NCBI GenBank assembly: GCA_964454675.1
Contig: CAYVUB010000011.1
Coordinates: forward strand, 1 to 64,000
DNA from: CAYVUB01 sp964454675
Lineage (GTDB): Bacteria; Bacteroidota; Bacteroidia; Flavobacteriales; Flavobacteriaceae
DNA: 64,000 bases
Reading direction: 5' to 3'
The notes below the pieces were generated by a model that worked only from the letters and a program-made list of their open reading frames with translations, made no database searches and was not told the DNA's origin. Position numbers and translations under genes: made by a program. This document shows positions 43,579 through 52,045 of the stretch, one piece after another (positions within the stretch are counted from its first letter, which is position 1; every line of letters starts with the position of its first letter).

Positions 43579-44481
43579 ATGCTCACCAGAAAACAAAAAC
43601 ATCTGTTACTTAAGTTTTTTAGTATGTTTTCTGTGGTTAGAGGTTACAATATCCTCATTATTGTTATTGCGCAATACTTGACTTCTGTTTACATTCTGGC
43701 ACATGATAAACCTTTAAAACAAGTAGTTTTTGATGTGAATCTGTTATTATTGGTAATTGCATCGGTTTTTACCATTGCGGCAGGTTATATCATCAATAAT
43801 TTTTACGATTCAGAAAAGGATTTAATCAACAGGCCACAAAAATCAATGTTAGACAGGCTTGTAAGTCAAAACACAAAATTGTCATTTTATTTTGTGCTCA
43901 ATTTTTTGGCATTGATTGCCGCAAGCTATGTGTCTTTTAGGGCTGTGGTATTTTTTTCGGTATATATTTTTGCTATTTGGCTGTACTCGCACAGATTGAA
44001 GAAACTTCCCTTTATAGGAAACTTAACCTCGGCAATACTTACGATAACACCATTTTTTGCCATTTTCATCTATTACAAAAATTTTGAAACCGTCATATTT
44101 GTTCACGCTATGTTTTTGTTTTTGCTGGTTTCCATGCGTGAGCTTACAAAAGATTTGGAAAACATAAAAGGCGATTTGGCTCAAAACTACCATACAATTC
44201 CGGTGGTTTATGGAGAGCGCGCATCCAAAATTATGCTTACAATATTAATCTTAATGACTTGTATTCCAATCTATTTATTGGTGTCTTACTTTAGTGTAGG
44301 TTATATGGATTATTATTTCTACTTAAGTGCATTGTTATTGCTGTTTTTCCTGATATTCTTATGGAAGTCCAACACAAGGATGCATTATCTTATTTTACAC
44401 AACATTTTAAAGTTTATCATAGTTGCAGGTGTTTTTTGTATTGTATTGATTGATATAAATTTGGTTTTAAACAGGATTTAG
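43579..44481 (+). CDS. UbiA-family prenyltransferase
   Basis: 300 residues, about eight or nine membrane spans. The first Asp-rich site is NNFYDSEKDLINRPQ (N-x-x-x-D-x-x-x-D) and the second is KDLENIKGDLAQN. UbiA enzymes move a prenyl chain to an aromatic or glycerol acceptor in the membrane. The Bacteroidota group of this type is often named geranylgeranylglycerol-phosphate geranylgeranyltransferase, but the acceptor cannot be read here. It lies 9 bp after the GHMP kinase, so the operon makes and uses isoprenoids. Confidence 0.88.
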   Translation: MLTRKQKHLLLKFFSMFSVVRGYNILIIVIAQYLTSVYILAHDKPLKQVVFDVNLLLLVIASVFTIAAGYIINNFYDSEKDLINRPQKSMLDRLVSQNTKLSFYFVLNFLALIAASYVSFRAVVFFSVYIFAIWLYSHRLKKLPFIGNLTSAILTITPFFAIFIYYKNFETVIFVHAMFLFLLVSMRELTKDLENIKGDLAQNYHTIPVVYGERASKIMLTILILMTCIPIYLLVSYFSVGYMDYYFYLSALLLLFFLIFLWKSNTRMHYLILHNILKFIIVAGVFCIVLIDINLVLNRI

Positions 44482-44547
44482 AACATAACATTTATGATGA
44501 AATTCAAAAATCGTAATTCGTAAATCATAATTCGTAATTTTATAGAG

Positions 44548-44555
44548 TATCTTTG
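44548..44555 (+). promoter_or_regulatory. Candidate -7 element for the RluB-like gene
   Basis: TATCTTTG fits TAnnTTTG, 19 bp before the ATG. The upstream stretch tcgtaattcgtaaatcataattcgtaat has no good TTTG and looks like degenerate repeat. Confidence 0.45.
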
Positions 44556-44574
44556 CAAAAATTTATAGTTTACA

Positions 44575-45456
44575 ATGAGCAGACATCAAGGTAGGAAAGA
44601 AAGTGGCAGGGCATCAGGCCGTGGTGGCGATAACCGTCGTGACAGCAGTTATGCCAGAGGAAATGCGCCCATTAAAAAGCGTGTTTCAGCATCAAAAACT
44701 GAAAGAACAAAACCCGAAGCACCAACAAAACCGGCAAAACCATCAAACCCTGATGAAATCCGGCTTAATAAATATGTTGCAAATTCCGGTATGTGTTCAC
44801 GTCGTGATGCAGATATGCATATTTCTACAGGCTTGGTAACTGTAAATGGCAAAGTTATTACAGAAATGGGCTATAAAGTGAAGCTTTCTGACGAAGTCCG
44901 TTTTGATGGTGCACGCATCAATCCGGAAAAAAAAGCTTATGTACTGCTCAATAAGCCAAAAGGATTTGCCTCTACAACCAGTGAAGGTAAAGGCAGAACG
45001 GTAATGGATTTGGTAGCCAATGCAACCACTTCCAATATTAAGCCAATTGGTCGTTTGGGCAGAAATTCGGTTGGATTGATTCTTTTTACCAATGATGATG
45101 TCATTACAGATAAGTTCAAAAATTCCAAAAATGGTGTGCCGCGTTTATTTCATATCGAATTGGATAAAAACCTGAAGTTTGAAGATTTTAAGAAGATAGA
45201 AGAAGGTTTTAAAGTAGAAGGAAAACTGGTCAGGGTTGAAGAAATAAGCTATATTGACGGTGCCGGTAAAAACGAAATAGGGCTTAAAATTAAAAATACG
45301 GGAAGCACATTAATCCATACTGTTTTTGAGCATTTCAAATACGAAATTGTCCGTATTGATTGTGTTGCCATTGCCGGCTTGACCAAAAAAGATTTGCCTC
45401 GCGGGCATTGGAGGCATCTCTCAACACAAGAGATTAATAACCTTAAAATGTTATAG
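44575..45456 (+). CDS. RluB/RsuA-like pseudouridine synthase homologue lacking the catalytic Asp
   Basis: 293 residues. Residues 1-58 are basic and low-complexity (RGGDNRRDSSYARG). An S4 RNA-binding domain follows (about 60-105, IRLNKYVANSGMCSRRDAD). The synthase domain keeps LNKPKGFASTT and GRL-x-x-N-x-x-GL-x-LFTND, but where the family has GRLD the codon is ggc, giving Gly162. The usual KEYxV segment is also replaced (VPRLFHIELD). The C-terminal LPRGHWRHLS is family-like. The enzyme may be inactive and act as an RNA-binding or ribosome-assembly factor. Confidence 0.85.
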   Translation: MSRHQGRKESGRASGRGGDNRRDSSYARGNAPIKKRVSASKTERTKPEAPTKPAKPSNPDEIRLNKYVANSGMCSRRDADMHISTGLVTVNGKVITEMGYKVKLSDEVRFDGARINPEKKAYVLLNKPKGFASTTSEGKGRTVMDLVANATTSNIKPIGRLGRNSVGLILFTNDDVITDKFKNSKNGVPRLFHIELDKNLKFEDFKKIEEGFKVEGKLVRVEEISYIDGAGKNEIGLKIKNTGSTLIHTVFEHFKYEIVRIDCVAIAGLTKKDLPRGHWRHLSTQEINNLKML

Positions 45457-45780
45457 TTTTTTTAACTTTAAAAAAAAGCGCAAATTGTATTATTTTTAAA
45501 AATTTTATAGTTCATTTGCATCACATTTAAACAGATTATTGAAACACGTTTTTTTGTCCGGATTTTTGAAATTTAAGAAGTCATTTTCAAAAATAGTTTT
45601 TGTAAAAAATAACCGGATTTTAAAGCCAACTTCTACAAGTAAACTATTGAGTATAAATATAGTGAAAACGGCTTCGGTTTCCTTATTTATGCAAATTCAG
45701 GTATGATTTTTTATTATTTATCATTAAAGCAATTAAAAATTAATTTTTTTTTCAGATTTTTAAACCACTAATTATAAATA
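45457..45780. other. Intergenic region upstream of the polyamine operon
   Basis: 324 bp with no gene. It is strongly AT-rich and T-rich (T runs at several places). I found no confident promoter, operator or riboswitch; the leader of speA probably begins here. Confidence 0.4.
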
Positions 45781-47178
45781 ATGAATACAAGATACATTGA
45801 TTTAATCAATCAAACGTTTTACTTTCCTCAGGAAGAATTTACCCTTGAAGACAAACACCTGCGGTTTCATGATATCGATTTAATGAAGCTGGTTGAAGAT
45901 TACGGCGCACCTTTAAAATTCACCTATTTACCGCAAATATCAAGCAATATCAACCGTGCCAAAGACTGGTTTAATAAAGCCATAAAAAAAAACAAATACA
46001 AAGGTAAATATCATTATTGTTACTGTACAAAAAGCTCTCATTTTAAACATGTACTTCACGAAGCTTTAAAAAATGACATACATATAGAAACCTCGTCGGC
46101 CTTTGATATTGATATTGTTAAAAATCTCAAAGCCGAAGGAAAAATCACAGACAAAACCTACGTGATAAGCAATGGTTTTAAACGCGACAAATACATAAGC
46201 AATATAGCCGATTTAATCAACGGCGGCCATAAAAACTGCATCCCGATTATTGATAACTATGAAGAAATTGATTTGCTGTCTCAGGAAATAAAAGGCAGAT
46301 TTAACATAGGCATCCGTATAGCATCAGAAGAAGAGCCAAAATTTGAGTTTTATACCTCACGCTTGGGAATCGGGTACAAAAACATCCTTCCGTTTTACAG
46401 AAACCAAATAAAAGACAACAAAAAAGTCAAGCTCAAAATGCTTCACTTTTTTATCAATACAGGTATAAGGGACAATGCGTATTACTGGAACGAATTGTCA
46501 AAATGTTTAAAGGTTTACACAAGCCTTAAGCGCATTTGCCCGTCATTGGACAGCTTAAATATAGGCGGCGGATTCCCTGTGAAAAATTCGCTGGCATTTG
46601 AATTTGACTATGAGTATATGGTTGATGAAATCATTAACCAGATAAAACTGTTTTGTGAGCAGGAAGAAGTACCGGTTCCAAATATCTTTACAGAATTTGG
46701 CAGTTTTACCGTAGGCGAAAGCGGCGGAGCCATTTACGAAGTATTGTATCAAAAACAACAAAACGACCGCGAAAAATGGAATATGATAAACTCTTCATTT
46801 ATCACAACATTACCCGATACATGGGCTATCAATAAGCGTTTTGTTATGCTGCCCGTAAACCGTTGGTATGACAGTTATGAGCGGGTATTGCTTGGCGGAT
46901 TAACCTGCGACAGTGATGATTATTACAACAGTGAGCAGCACATGAATGCCATTTATCTTCCAAAGTACAATAAAGAAAAACCGTTATATCTTGGATTTTT
47001 TAACACAGGAGCATATCAGGAAACCATAGGCGGATTTGGCGGATTACAACATTGTTTAATACCTTCGCCAAAACATATATTAATTGATAGAGATGAAAAC
47101 GGAAACATCACTACCAAACTATTCAGTGAAGAACAAAAAAGTGAAGACTTACTTAAAATATTAGGTTACAATGAGTAA
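45781..47178 (+). CDS. speA: Arginine decarboxylase
   Basis: 465-residue PLP-dependent, alanine-racemase-fold (type III) decarboxylase that turns arginine to agmatine. YCYCTKSSHF holds the PLP lysine K84. NIGGGFPVKN binds the cofactor phosphate. The C-terminal GLTCDSDDYY with Cys and Asp serves the active site of the second subunit. It is shorter than the E. coli SpeA and belongs to the compact form seen in Bacteroidota. Its end overlaps speB by 8 bp, which supports coupled expression. Confidence 0.92.
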   Translation: MNTRYIDLINQTFYFPQEEFTLEDKHLRFHDIDLMKLVEDYGAPLKFTYLPQISSNINRAKDWFNKAIKKNKYKGKYHYCYCTKSSHFKHVLHEALKNDIHIETSSAFDIDIVKNLKAEGKITDKTYVISNGFKRDKYISNIADLINGGHKNCIPIIDNYEEIDLLSQEIKGRFNIGIRIASEEEPKFEFYTSRLGIGYKNILPFYRNQIKDNKKVKLKMLHFFINTGIRDNAYYWNELSKCLKVYTSLKRICPSLDSLNIGGGFPVKNSLAFEFDYEYMVDEIINQIKLFCEQEEVPVPNIFTEFGSFTVGESGGAIYEVLYQKQQNDREKWNMINSSFITTLPDTWAINKRFVMLPVNRWYDSYERVLLGGLTCDSDDYYNSEQHMNAIYLPKYNKEKPLYLGFFNTGAYQETIGGFGGLQHCLIPSPKHILIDRDENGNITTKLFSEEQKSEDLLKILGYNE

Positions 47179-48109
47179 AACGTATGCAGGAATACCGGAG
47201 GAATATTCCAAATTAGACAGCTCAAAAATCGTATTGATACCCGTTCCGTATGATGGTACGAGTACATGGCAAAAAGGAGCAGATAAAGGTCCCGAAGCAT
47301 TTTTAAACGCTTCAGAAAATATGGAACTTTATGACATTGAAACACAAACAGAGGTTTACAAACAAGGTGTTTACCTTGCCGATGCCGTGACTGAAAATTC
47401 TTCGCCCGAGGCTATGGTTGAAGAAGTGCATCAAACCACAAAAAAGTATATCAAAAAGAACAAGTTTGTGACAGCTTTTGGTGGCGAACATTCCATTTCT
47501 ATTGGAACTATCCGCGCATTTAACGAATGTTTTGACAATCTTACCGTAGTACAAATAGACGCACATGCCGATTTGCGTAAAGAATATCAAGGCAGCAAAT
47601 GTAACCATGCCTGTGCAGTATATGAAGCAAGCCAGACGACCAATTTGATTCAGGTAGGCATAAGAAGTATGGATATTATTGAAACCACGGTTATGGATGA
47701 AGAAAAAACATACTTTGCCCATGATATGGTTAATGATGAATTCTGGATGGATAGCGCTATCGACCAAATGACAAATAATGTATTTATAACCATAGATCTG
47801 GATGCTTTTGACCCGTCAATTATGCCTTCAACAGGAACACCCGAACCCGGTGGATTGCTATGGTACGAAACCCTTGATTTTTTACGCAGAATATTTGAAG
47901 AAAAAAATGTAGTAGGCTTTGATATAGTAGAACTTTGCCCCGATCCAAAAGAAAAATCATCCGATTTTCTTGCAGCAAAACTTTATTATAAAATGTTGAG
48001 CTATAAATTCTTAAATGATAACGTAGAGGACGATTACGAAAGTAACTTTAACGAAGCAGGAACAGGAGCAAACAAAATTTCAAAATTTAATGATAATGAC
48101 GAAAGCTAA
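47171..48109 (+). CDS. speB: Agmatinase
   Basis: 312-residue ureohydrolase with a binuclear manganese site: GGEHSI, QIDAHADLR and ITIDLDAFDPS carry the His/Asp ligands. It converts agmatine to putrescine and urea, taking the product of the preceding gene. Proclavaminate or formiminoglutamate hydrolase activity is less likely in this operon. Overlaps: 8 bp with speA and 14-20 bp with the next gene. Confidence 0.94.
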   Translation: MSKTYAGIPEEYSKLDSSKIVLIPVPYDGTSTWQKGADKGPEAFLNASENMELYDIETQTEVYKQGVYLADAVTENSSPEAMVEEVHQTTKKYIKKNKFVTAFGGEHSISIGTIRAFNECFDNLTVVQIDAHADLRKEYQGSKCNHACAVYEASQTTNLIQVGIRSMDIIETTVMDEEKTYFAHDMVNDEFWMDSAIDQMTNNVFITIDLDAFDPSIMPSTGTPEPGGLLWYETLDFLRRIFEEKNVVGFDIVELCPDPKEKSSDFLAAKLYYKMLSYKFLNDNVEDDYESNFNEAGTGANKISKFNDNDES

Positions 48110-49073
48110 AGGACATATTTCCAATTTTATAGAAAACTATTATTTACATTTTAATGCCGCTGCATTGGTAGATGCCGCAAAAGGCTATGAAGCACAATTG
48201 GCGCAAGGCTCAAAAATGTTGGTATCGCTGGCAGGAGCCATGAGTACCGCCGAACTTGGTAAAATTTTTGCAGAAATCATCCGTCAGGATAAAGTGCAAA
48301 TCATCTCGTGTACAGGAGCCAATCTTGAAGAAGATATTATGAACCTTGTAGCGCACTCACATTATAAGCGTGTACCTAATTACCGCGACCTTACACCGGA
48401 ACAGGAATGGGATTTGCTGGAGCAAGGCTTAAACCGCGTGACAGATACCTGTATCCCTGAAGAAGAAGCTTTCCGTCGTTTGCAACAGCATATTTATAAA
48501 ATTTGGAAAGACGCCGAAGATAAAGGCGAGCGTTATTTTCCTCATGAGTTTATGTACAAAATGCTGTTGAGCGGTGTGCTTGAGCAGTACTATGAAATAG
48601 ACATCAAAAACTCGTGGATGTATGCCGCAGCACAAAAAAATCTTCCAATGGTTGTTCCCGGTTGGGAAGACAGTACTATGGGCAATATTTTTGCATCCTA
48701 TGTTATTAAGGGCGAATTGAAAGCAAGCACCATGAAATCCGGAATTGAATACATGGCGTTTTTGGCAGACTGGTACACTGCAAATTCAGATAAAGGTATC
48801 GGTTTCTTTCAGATTGGAGGCGGTATTGCCGGAGATTTCCCAATATGTGTCGTCCCTATGCTTTATCAGGATATGGAACGTACAGATACACCGTTTTGGA
48901 GTTATTTCTGCCAGATAAGTGATTCTACAACAAGCTACGGGTCGTATTCCGGAGCAGTGCCAAATGAAAAAATAACCTGGGGAAAATTAGACATTGATAC
49001 CCCAAAATTTATCATAGAAAGTGATGCTACTATCGTTGCACCTCTTATATTTGCGTATCTATTAGATATGTAA
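48090..49073 (+). CDS. Deoxyhypusine-synthase-family enzyme (probable homospermidine-type synthase)
   Basis: 327 residues (ATG at 48090 or 48096). FTGANLEED-like CTGANLEEDIMNLV, GIGFFQIGGGIAGDFPICV (NAD site) and ITWGKLD are clear. The Lys of WGK (K299) matches the lysine that carries the aminobutyl group in deoxyhypusine synthase. Bacteria lack eIF5A, so such proteins use putrescine or another amine as acceptor, giving homospermidine or a related polyamine. It overlaps agmatinase, whose product putrescine would be its substrate. Shorter than the eukaryotic enzyme. Confidence 0.88.
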   Translation: MIMTKAKGHISNFIENYYLHFNAAALVDAAKGYEAQLAQGSKMLVSLAGAMSTAELGKIFAEIIRQDKVQIISCTGANLEEDIMNLVAHSHYKRVPNYRDLTPEQEWDLLEQGLNRVTDTCIPEEEAFRRLQQHIYKIWKDAEDKGERYFPHEFMYKMLLSGVLEQYYEIDIKNSWMYAAAQKNLPMVVPGWEDSTMGNIFASYVIKGELKASTMKSGIEYMAFLADWYTANSDKGIGFFQIGGGIAGDFPICVVPMLYQDMERTDTPFWSYFCQISDSTTSYGSYSGAVPNEKITWGKLDIDTPKFIIESDATIVAPLIFAYLLDM

Positions 49074-49114
49074 AAAAATCTAAAACAAAAAAAAGAATAA
49101 GAAAAAGCAAACAA

Positions 49115-49444
49115 ATGAAAGACAACCGAAAGCGCGTTATAGTTGATTTTAAAAAGCTAACACCCGAAATTTTGGCTTTATTAGTGGAAAAATATCCCGA
49201 TGGTTATGATGATGATAACATCATTTCATTCAGAAACGCTAATAATGAAATCGTTGAGGCAGTTGAAGTAACTACTGATGATACTAAATATTTAGTGAAA
49301 GTAAGCACTAAACTTCAGGTTACGATGGAAAATTATGATGAAGATGATTATGAAGATTTTGATGCAGATGACCCGGATGCAATTCAAGATCCTGAAATAG
49401 GAGAAGAAGATCCGGAAATTGGCGATGACGACGATTTAGATTAG
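49115..49444 (+). CDS. Small acidic protein of unknown function
   Basis: 109 residues. The first 75 look folded (RVIVDFKKLTPEILALLVEKYPDGYDDDN, TKYLVKVSTKLQV). The last 35 are almost all Asp and Glu with a PEIGEEDPEIGDDD duplication. No family with known function is recognised. It is 41 bp after the polyamine synthase and is followed by a terminator, so it may close that transcript. Confidence 0.7.
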   Translation: MKDNRKRVIVDFKKLTPEILALLVEKYPDGYDDDNIISFRNANNEIVEAVEVTTDDTKYLVKVSTKLQVTMENYDEDDYEDFDADDPDAIQDPEIGEEDPEIGDDDDLD

Positions 49445-49511
49445 CACATCATCAAAAAAGGATGACATCTTTTATGTTTATGACATTCATAAACAAAAAG
49501 CATATTGAATA

Positions 49512-49548
49512 AAAGTTACTAATCTTTGAGTAGTAACTTTTTTTTTTG
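49512..49548 (+). terminator. Rho-independent terminator
   Basis: The stem aaagttact (49512-49520) and agtaacttt (49532-49540) is followed by a run of T. It ends the polyamine/acidic-protein transcript. Confidence 0.85.
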
Positions 49549-49586
49549 GCTTAATTTTTAAAAAGTAATCAAAAAAATAGTTAATT

Positions 49587-49635
49587 TTAAGAGGCTGTTT
49601 AAATTTCTTAAAAAAACATTTAAACAGGCTCTTAA
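49587..49635. repeat. Long inverted repeat in the leader of the VOC gene
   Basis: Two 18-bp arms (49587-49604 and 49618-49635) match with one mismatch around a 13-nt loop. The structure ends 14 bp before the VOC ATG. It may be a second terminator, a folded leader, or the end of a dispersed element. Confidence 0.7.
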
Positions 49636-49649
49636 TAAACTAACCATCT

Positions 49650-50063
49650 ATGGCAGCGCAATTTCACTTAGCTTTACCTTGCATTAATATCAATAAAACC
49701 GGAGCATTCTATACAGAAGTTTTAGGTGCCCAAATTGGACGGTTTTCGTCAAAATGGATAGATGTCAATCTTTACAATAATCAGATTACGTTTACAGAAT
49801 GCGGTTCGTTTAATTTTGATTACAAAAGTTATTCATTTAACGGTGACATACTGCCGTCATTTCACTTCGGAATCATTCTGGAAAAACCCGAATGGGATGC
49901 TGTTTTAAACAGATTAAAATCCAAAAACATAACAATTGTTTCTGAAGTTCAGTTTTTAAAAGATAAAACAGGCGAGCACAACTCTTTTTTTGTGAAAGAC
50001 CCCAATGATTTTACGGTGGAGTTTAAATGCTTTTTAAAAGCCGGAGATATTTTTAAGGTTTAG
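49650..50063 (+). CDS. VOC-family protein (glyoxalase/dioxygenase fold)
   Basis: 137 residues. Vicinal-oxygen-chelate fold: FHLALPCININKTGAFYTEVLGAQIG opens the first beta-alpha-beta unit, and FVKDPNDFTVEFKCF ends the second with the metal Glu. Possible ligands are His7, His61 in FHFG and Glu in VEF. The substrate is not readable. Single gene with strong hairpins on both sides. Confidence 0.85.
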   Translation: MAAQFHLALPCININKTGAFYTEVLGAQIGRFSSKWIDVNLYNNQITFTECGSFNFDYKSYSFNGDILPSFHFGIILEKPEWDAVLNRLKSKNITIVSEVQFLKDKTGEHNSFFVKDPNDFTVEFKCFLKAGDIFKV

Positions 50064-50092
50064 TTTTCTTAATGGTTAATAGTGTAATGGTT

Positions 50093-50117
50093 GTCATGCC
50101 GAGGAACTCGAGGCATC
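50093..50117. repeat. Copy of the gtcatgc...gcatc palindromic repeat
   Basis: gtcatgccgaggaactcgaggcatc forms a stem-loop and has the same frame (gtcatgc, stem, gcatc) as the many copies at 53.7-54.2 kb and 63.0-63.2 kb. It lies between two convergent genes. Confidence 0.6.
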
Positions 50118-50170
50118 TAAACAGTTATTGGTGTAATGGTTTCTGCAAACTGCGACTAAAAACTATTCTG

Positions 50171-51661
50171 TTAAGCCTTTGACGTTAACGATTTGAAAAA
50201 CACGTATCCAAAACCAATAAACAACATGAGGTGAAACGGGAACAATCCAAAATCGCCGCCTTGGTCGCCAACCACAAATGCACTGTACAAGCCAAAGCCA
50301 AAATACAGCATCAATGCACCTTCAATAATCACATTGAGCGACATTTTTTTTCGTAAATATTTATTGCCTTTCCAGGTGTCCTTTAAACTGCTTATATTGA
50401 ATTTTGGGGTGCGTATAAATTCGCTTCGCTTTCCTATATGACCTTCAATCACCGCAATAGAATTATGTAGTGAAAAGCCCATTGCTATTGAAAAAAACGT
50501 AAAGAATAATGCAATGTATTTGAAGAAATTTTTAAATCCACTACCGTAAATTTCTTTATACATAAACCAGTAGCAGATAAAAAATATGATGGTACTCAAC
50601 ACAAAAAAGCTCATGATGTAAAAGTAAAAACGCAAATGAGCATATTCATTTTTAATGTAAAGCATCGGGATGCTCAATACGGCAACCAAAAATATGTTTA
50701 AAAACATCGTGCTGTTAAGCAGGTGTAAAATACTGTGAATTTTTGTTTTGAAAGAAATGTCTTTAGATTTTAAAACACGCCAGCGCATTTTTCTGAAATT
50801 CTCTGCGCCACCCTTATTCCACCGGAATTGCTGCGAACGCGCCGCACTTATAACCACAGGAAGCTCGGCAGGTGTTTCAACATCTTCAAGATATTTAAAC
50901 TTCCATTTTTTAAGCTGTGCTCTGTAGCTTAAATCCAAATCTTCGGTAAGCGTATCGCCTTCCCAGTTTCCGGCATCAATAATGCAGCTTTTGCGCCATA
51001 CACCTGCGGTACCGTTAAAATTGATAAAATGCCCTTTGCTGTTACGTCCTACTTGTTCAAGAGTAAAATGTGCATCAAGTGCAAAGGCTTGTATTTTGGT
51101 AAGAATTGAATAATTACGGTTAAGATGCCCCCAACGTGTTTGAACGACACCTATTTTTTCGTCTTTAAAATACGGGATGGTACGTTTTAACCAGTTTGGC
51201 TTAGGTAAAAAATCGGCATCAAAAATGGCGATAAATTCACCTTTGGCAATTTTTAAACCTTCTTTTAAAGCCCCGGCTTTAAAGCCGCTGCGGTCTGTGC
51301 GGCAAATATGCTCAATATTCAAGCCGGTTTCTTTTAGTCTTTCAACATGCTCTGCAGTTGTTGTAATGGTTTCATCGGTCGAGTCGTCCAGTACCTGTAT
51401 TTCAAATTTATCTTTTGGATAATCCAGTAATGCAATGTTGTCCAGCAGCCGTTCCATAACGTACATTTCGTTAAAAACAGGAAGCTGTATGGTAACAAAC
51501 GGGATTTCGTCAGGATTTGAAAAATCAAAAGTTTCTGAAGTGTCCTTTATTTTTTTTGCCGATAAATAATTGAAAAGAAGATTTAATTGTGCCAATGCAT
51601 ACATAAATATAAGCACAAGCGAAATGGTGTAAATAACGATAATTATCGATTCGAGCATCAT
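50171..51661 (-). CDS. Glycosyltransferase family 2, cellulose-synthase-like membrane protein
   Basis: 496 residues; the start could also be the second ATG at 51658. An N-terminal membrane span (about 4-26), then a GT-A domain: VTIQLPVFNE, VLDDSTDET, IFDADFLP (metal-binding D-x-D), TLTEDLDLSYR (catalytic Asp) and QQFRW (acceptor site Q-x-x-R-W). Three to five C-terminal spans follow. This is the processive beta-glycan synthase layout (cellulose, mannan or related), but product and partners are unknown. Single minus-strand gene. Confidence 0.9.
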   Translation of the reverse strand: MMLESIIIVIYTISLVLIFMYALAQLNLLFNYLSAKKIKDTSETFDFSNPDEIPFVTIQLPVFNEMYVMERLLDNIALLDYPKDKFEIQVLDDSTDETITTTAEHVERLKETGLNIEHICRTDRSGFKAGALKEGLKIAKGEFIAIFDADFLPKPNWLKRTIPYFKDEKIGVVQTRWGHLNRNYSILTKIQAFALDAHFTLEQVGRNSKGHFINFNGTAGVWRKSCIIDAGNWEGDTLTEDLDLSYRAQLKKWKFKYLEDVETPAELPVVISAARSQQFRWNKGGAENFRKMRWRVLKSKDISFKTKIHSILHLLNSTMFLNIFLVAVLSIPMLYIKNEYAHLRFYFYIMSFFVLSTIIFFICYWFMYKEIYGSGFKNFFKYIALFFTFFSIAMGFSLHNSIAVIEGHIGKRSEFIRTPKFNISSLKDTWKGNKYLRKKMSLNVIIEGALMLYFGFGLYSAFVVGDQGGDFGLFPFHLMLFIGFGYVFFKSLTSKA

Positions 51662-52045
51662 TTTTTAAAAAACAGTATTAATCCGACCTTAAGATTTTTG
51701 CGACTGCAAATATAGTATCTTTTATGGTTCCAAAAACGTTTGGGTATCAATTCTTTTTCAACATAAAACCTGCTGTTACAGTGCAGGAAAACTTTCGGCA
51801 GAATTGATAATTACCCGATGAGGCATTTGTAAATTTAGCAAAAAATAGCAGATTATGAATTTTACGCCCCTAAATCGAATATGTATTAAACAAATATTAT
51901 GTAAACTGTTCATTCAAAATAACATCAAAAATGTCTATATTTGGAGGCAGCCGTTTAAATGAGCTCATATATTTAAGATGGTGAAAACCTGAAACCTGAC
52001 ACGAGCGAAGCGAACTGTACGAAGTAAAACAAAATATAATCCATT
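51662..52045. other. Divergent intergenic region
   Basis: 384 bp with no gene between the GT2 and peptidase genes. Contains a -7-like TATATTTG (51936-51943). Near 52000 lies a gacacgagcgaagcgaactg stretch that resembles the dispersed repeats further on. Confidence 0.45.
51936..51943 (+). promoter_or_regulatory. Candidate -7 element for the peptidase lipoprotein gene
   Basis: TATATTTG fits TAnnTTTG. A weak ttca stands in for the upstream box. It would give a leader of about 95 bp before the ATG at 52046. Confidence 0.45.
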
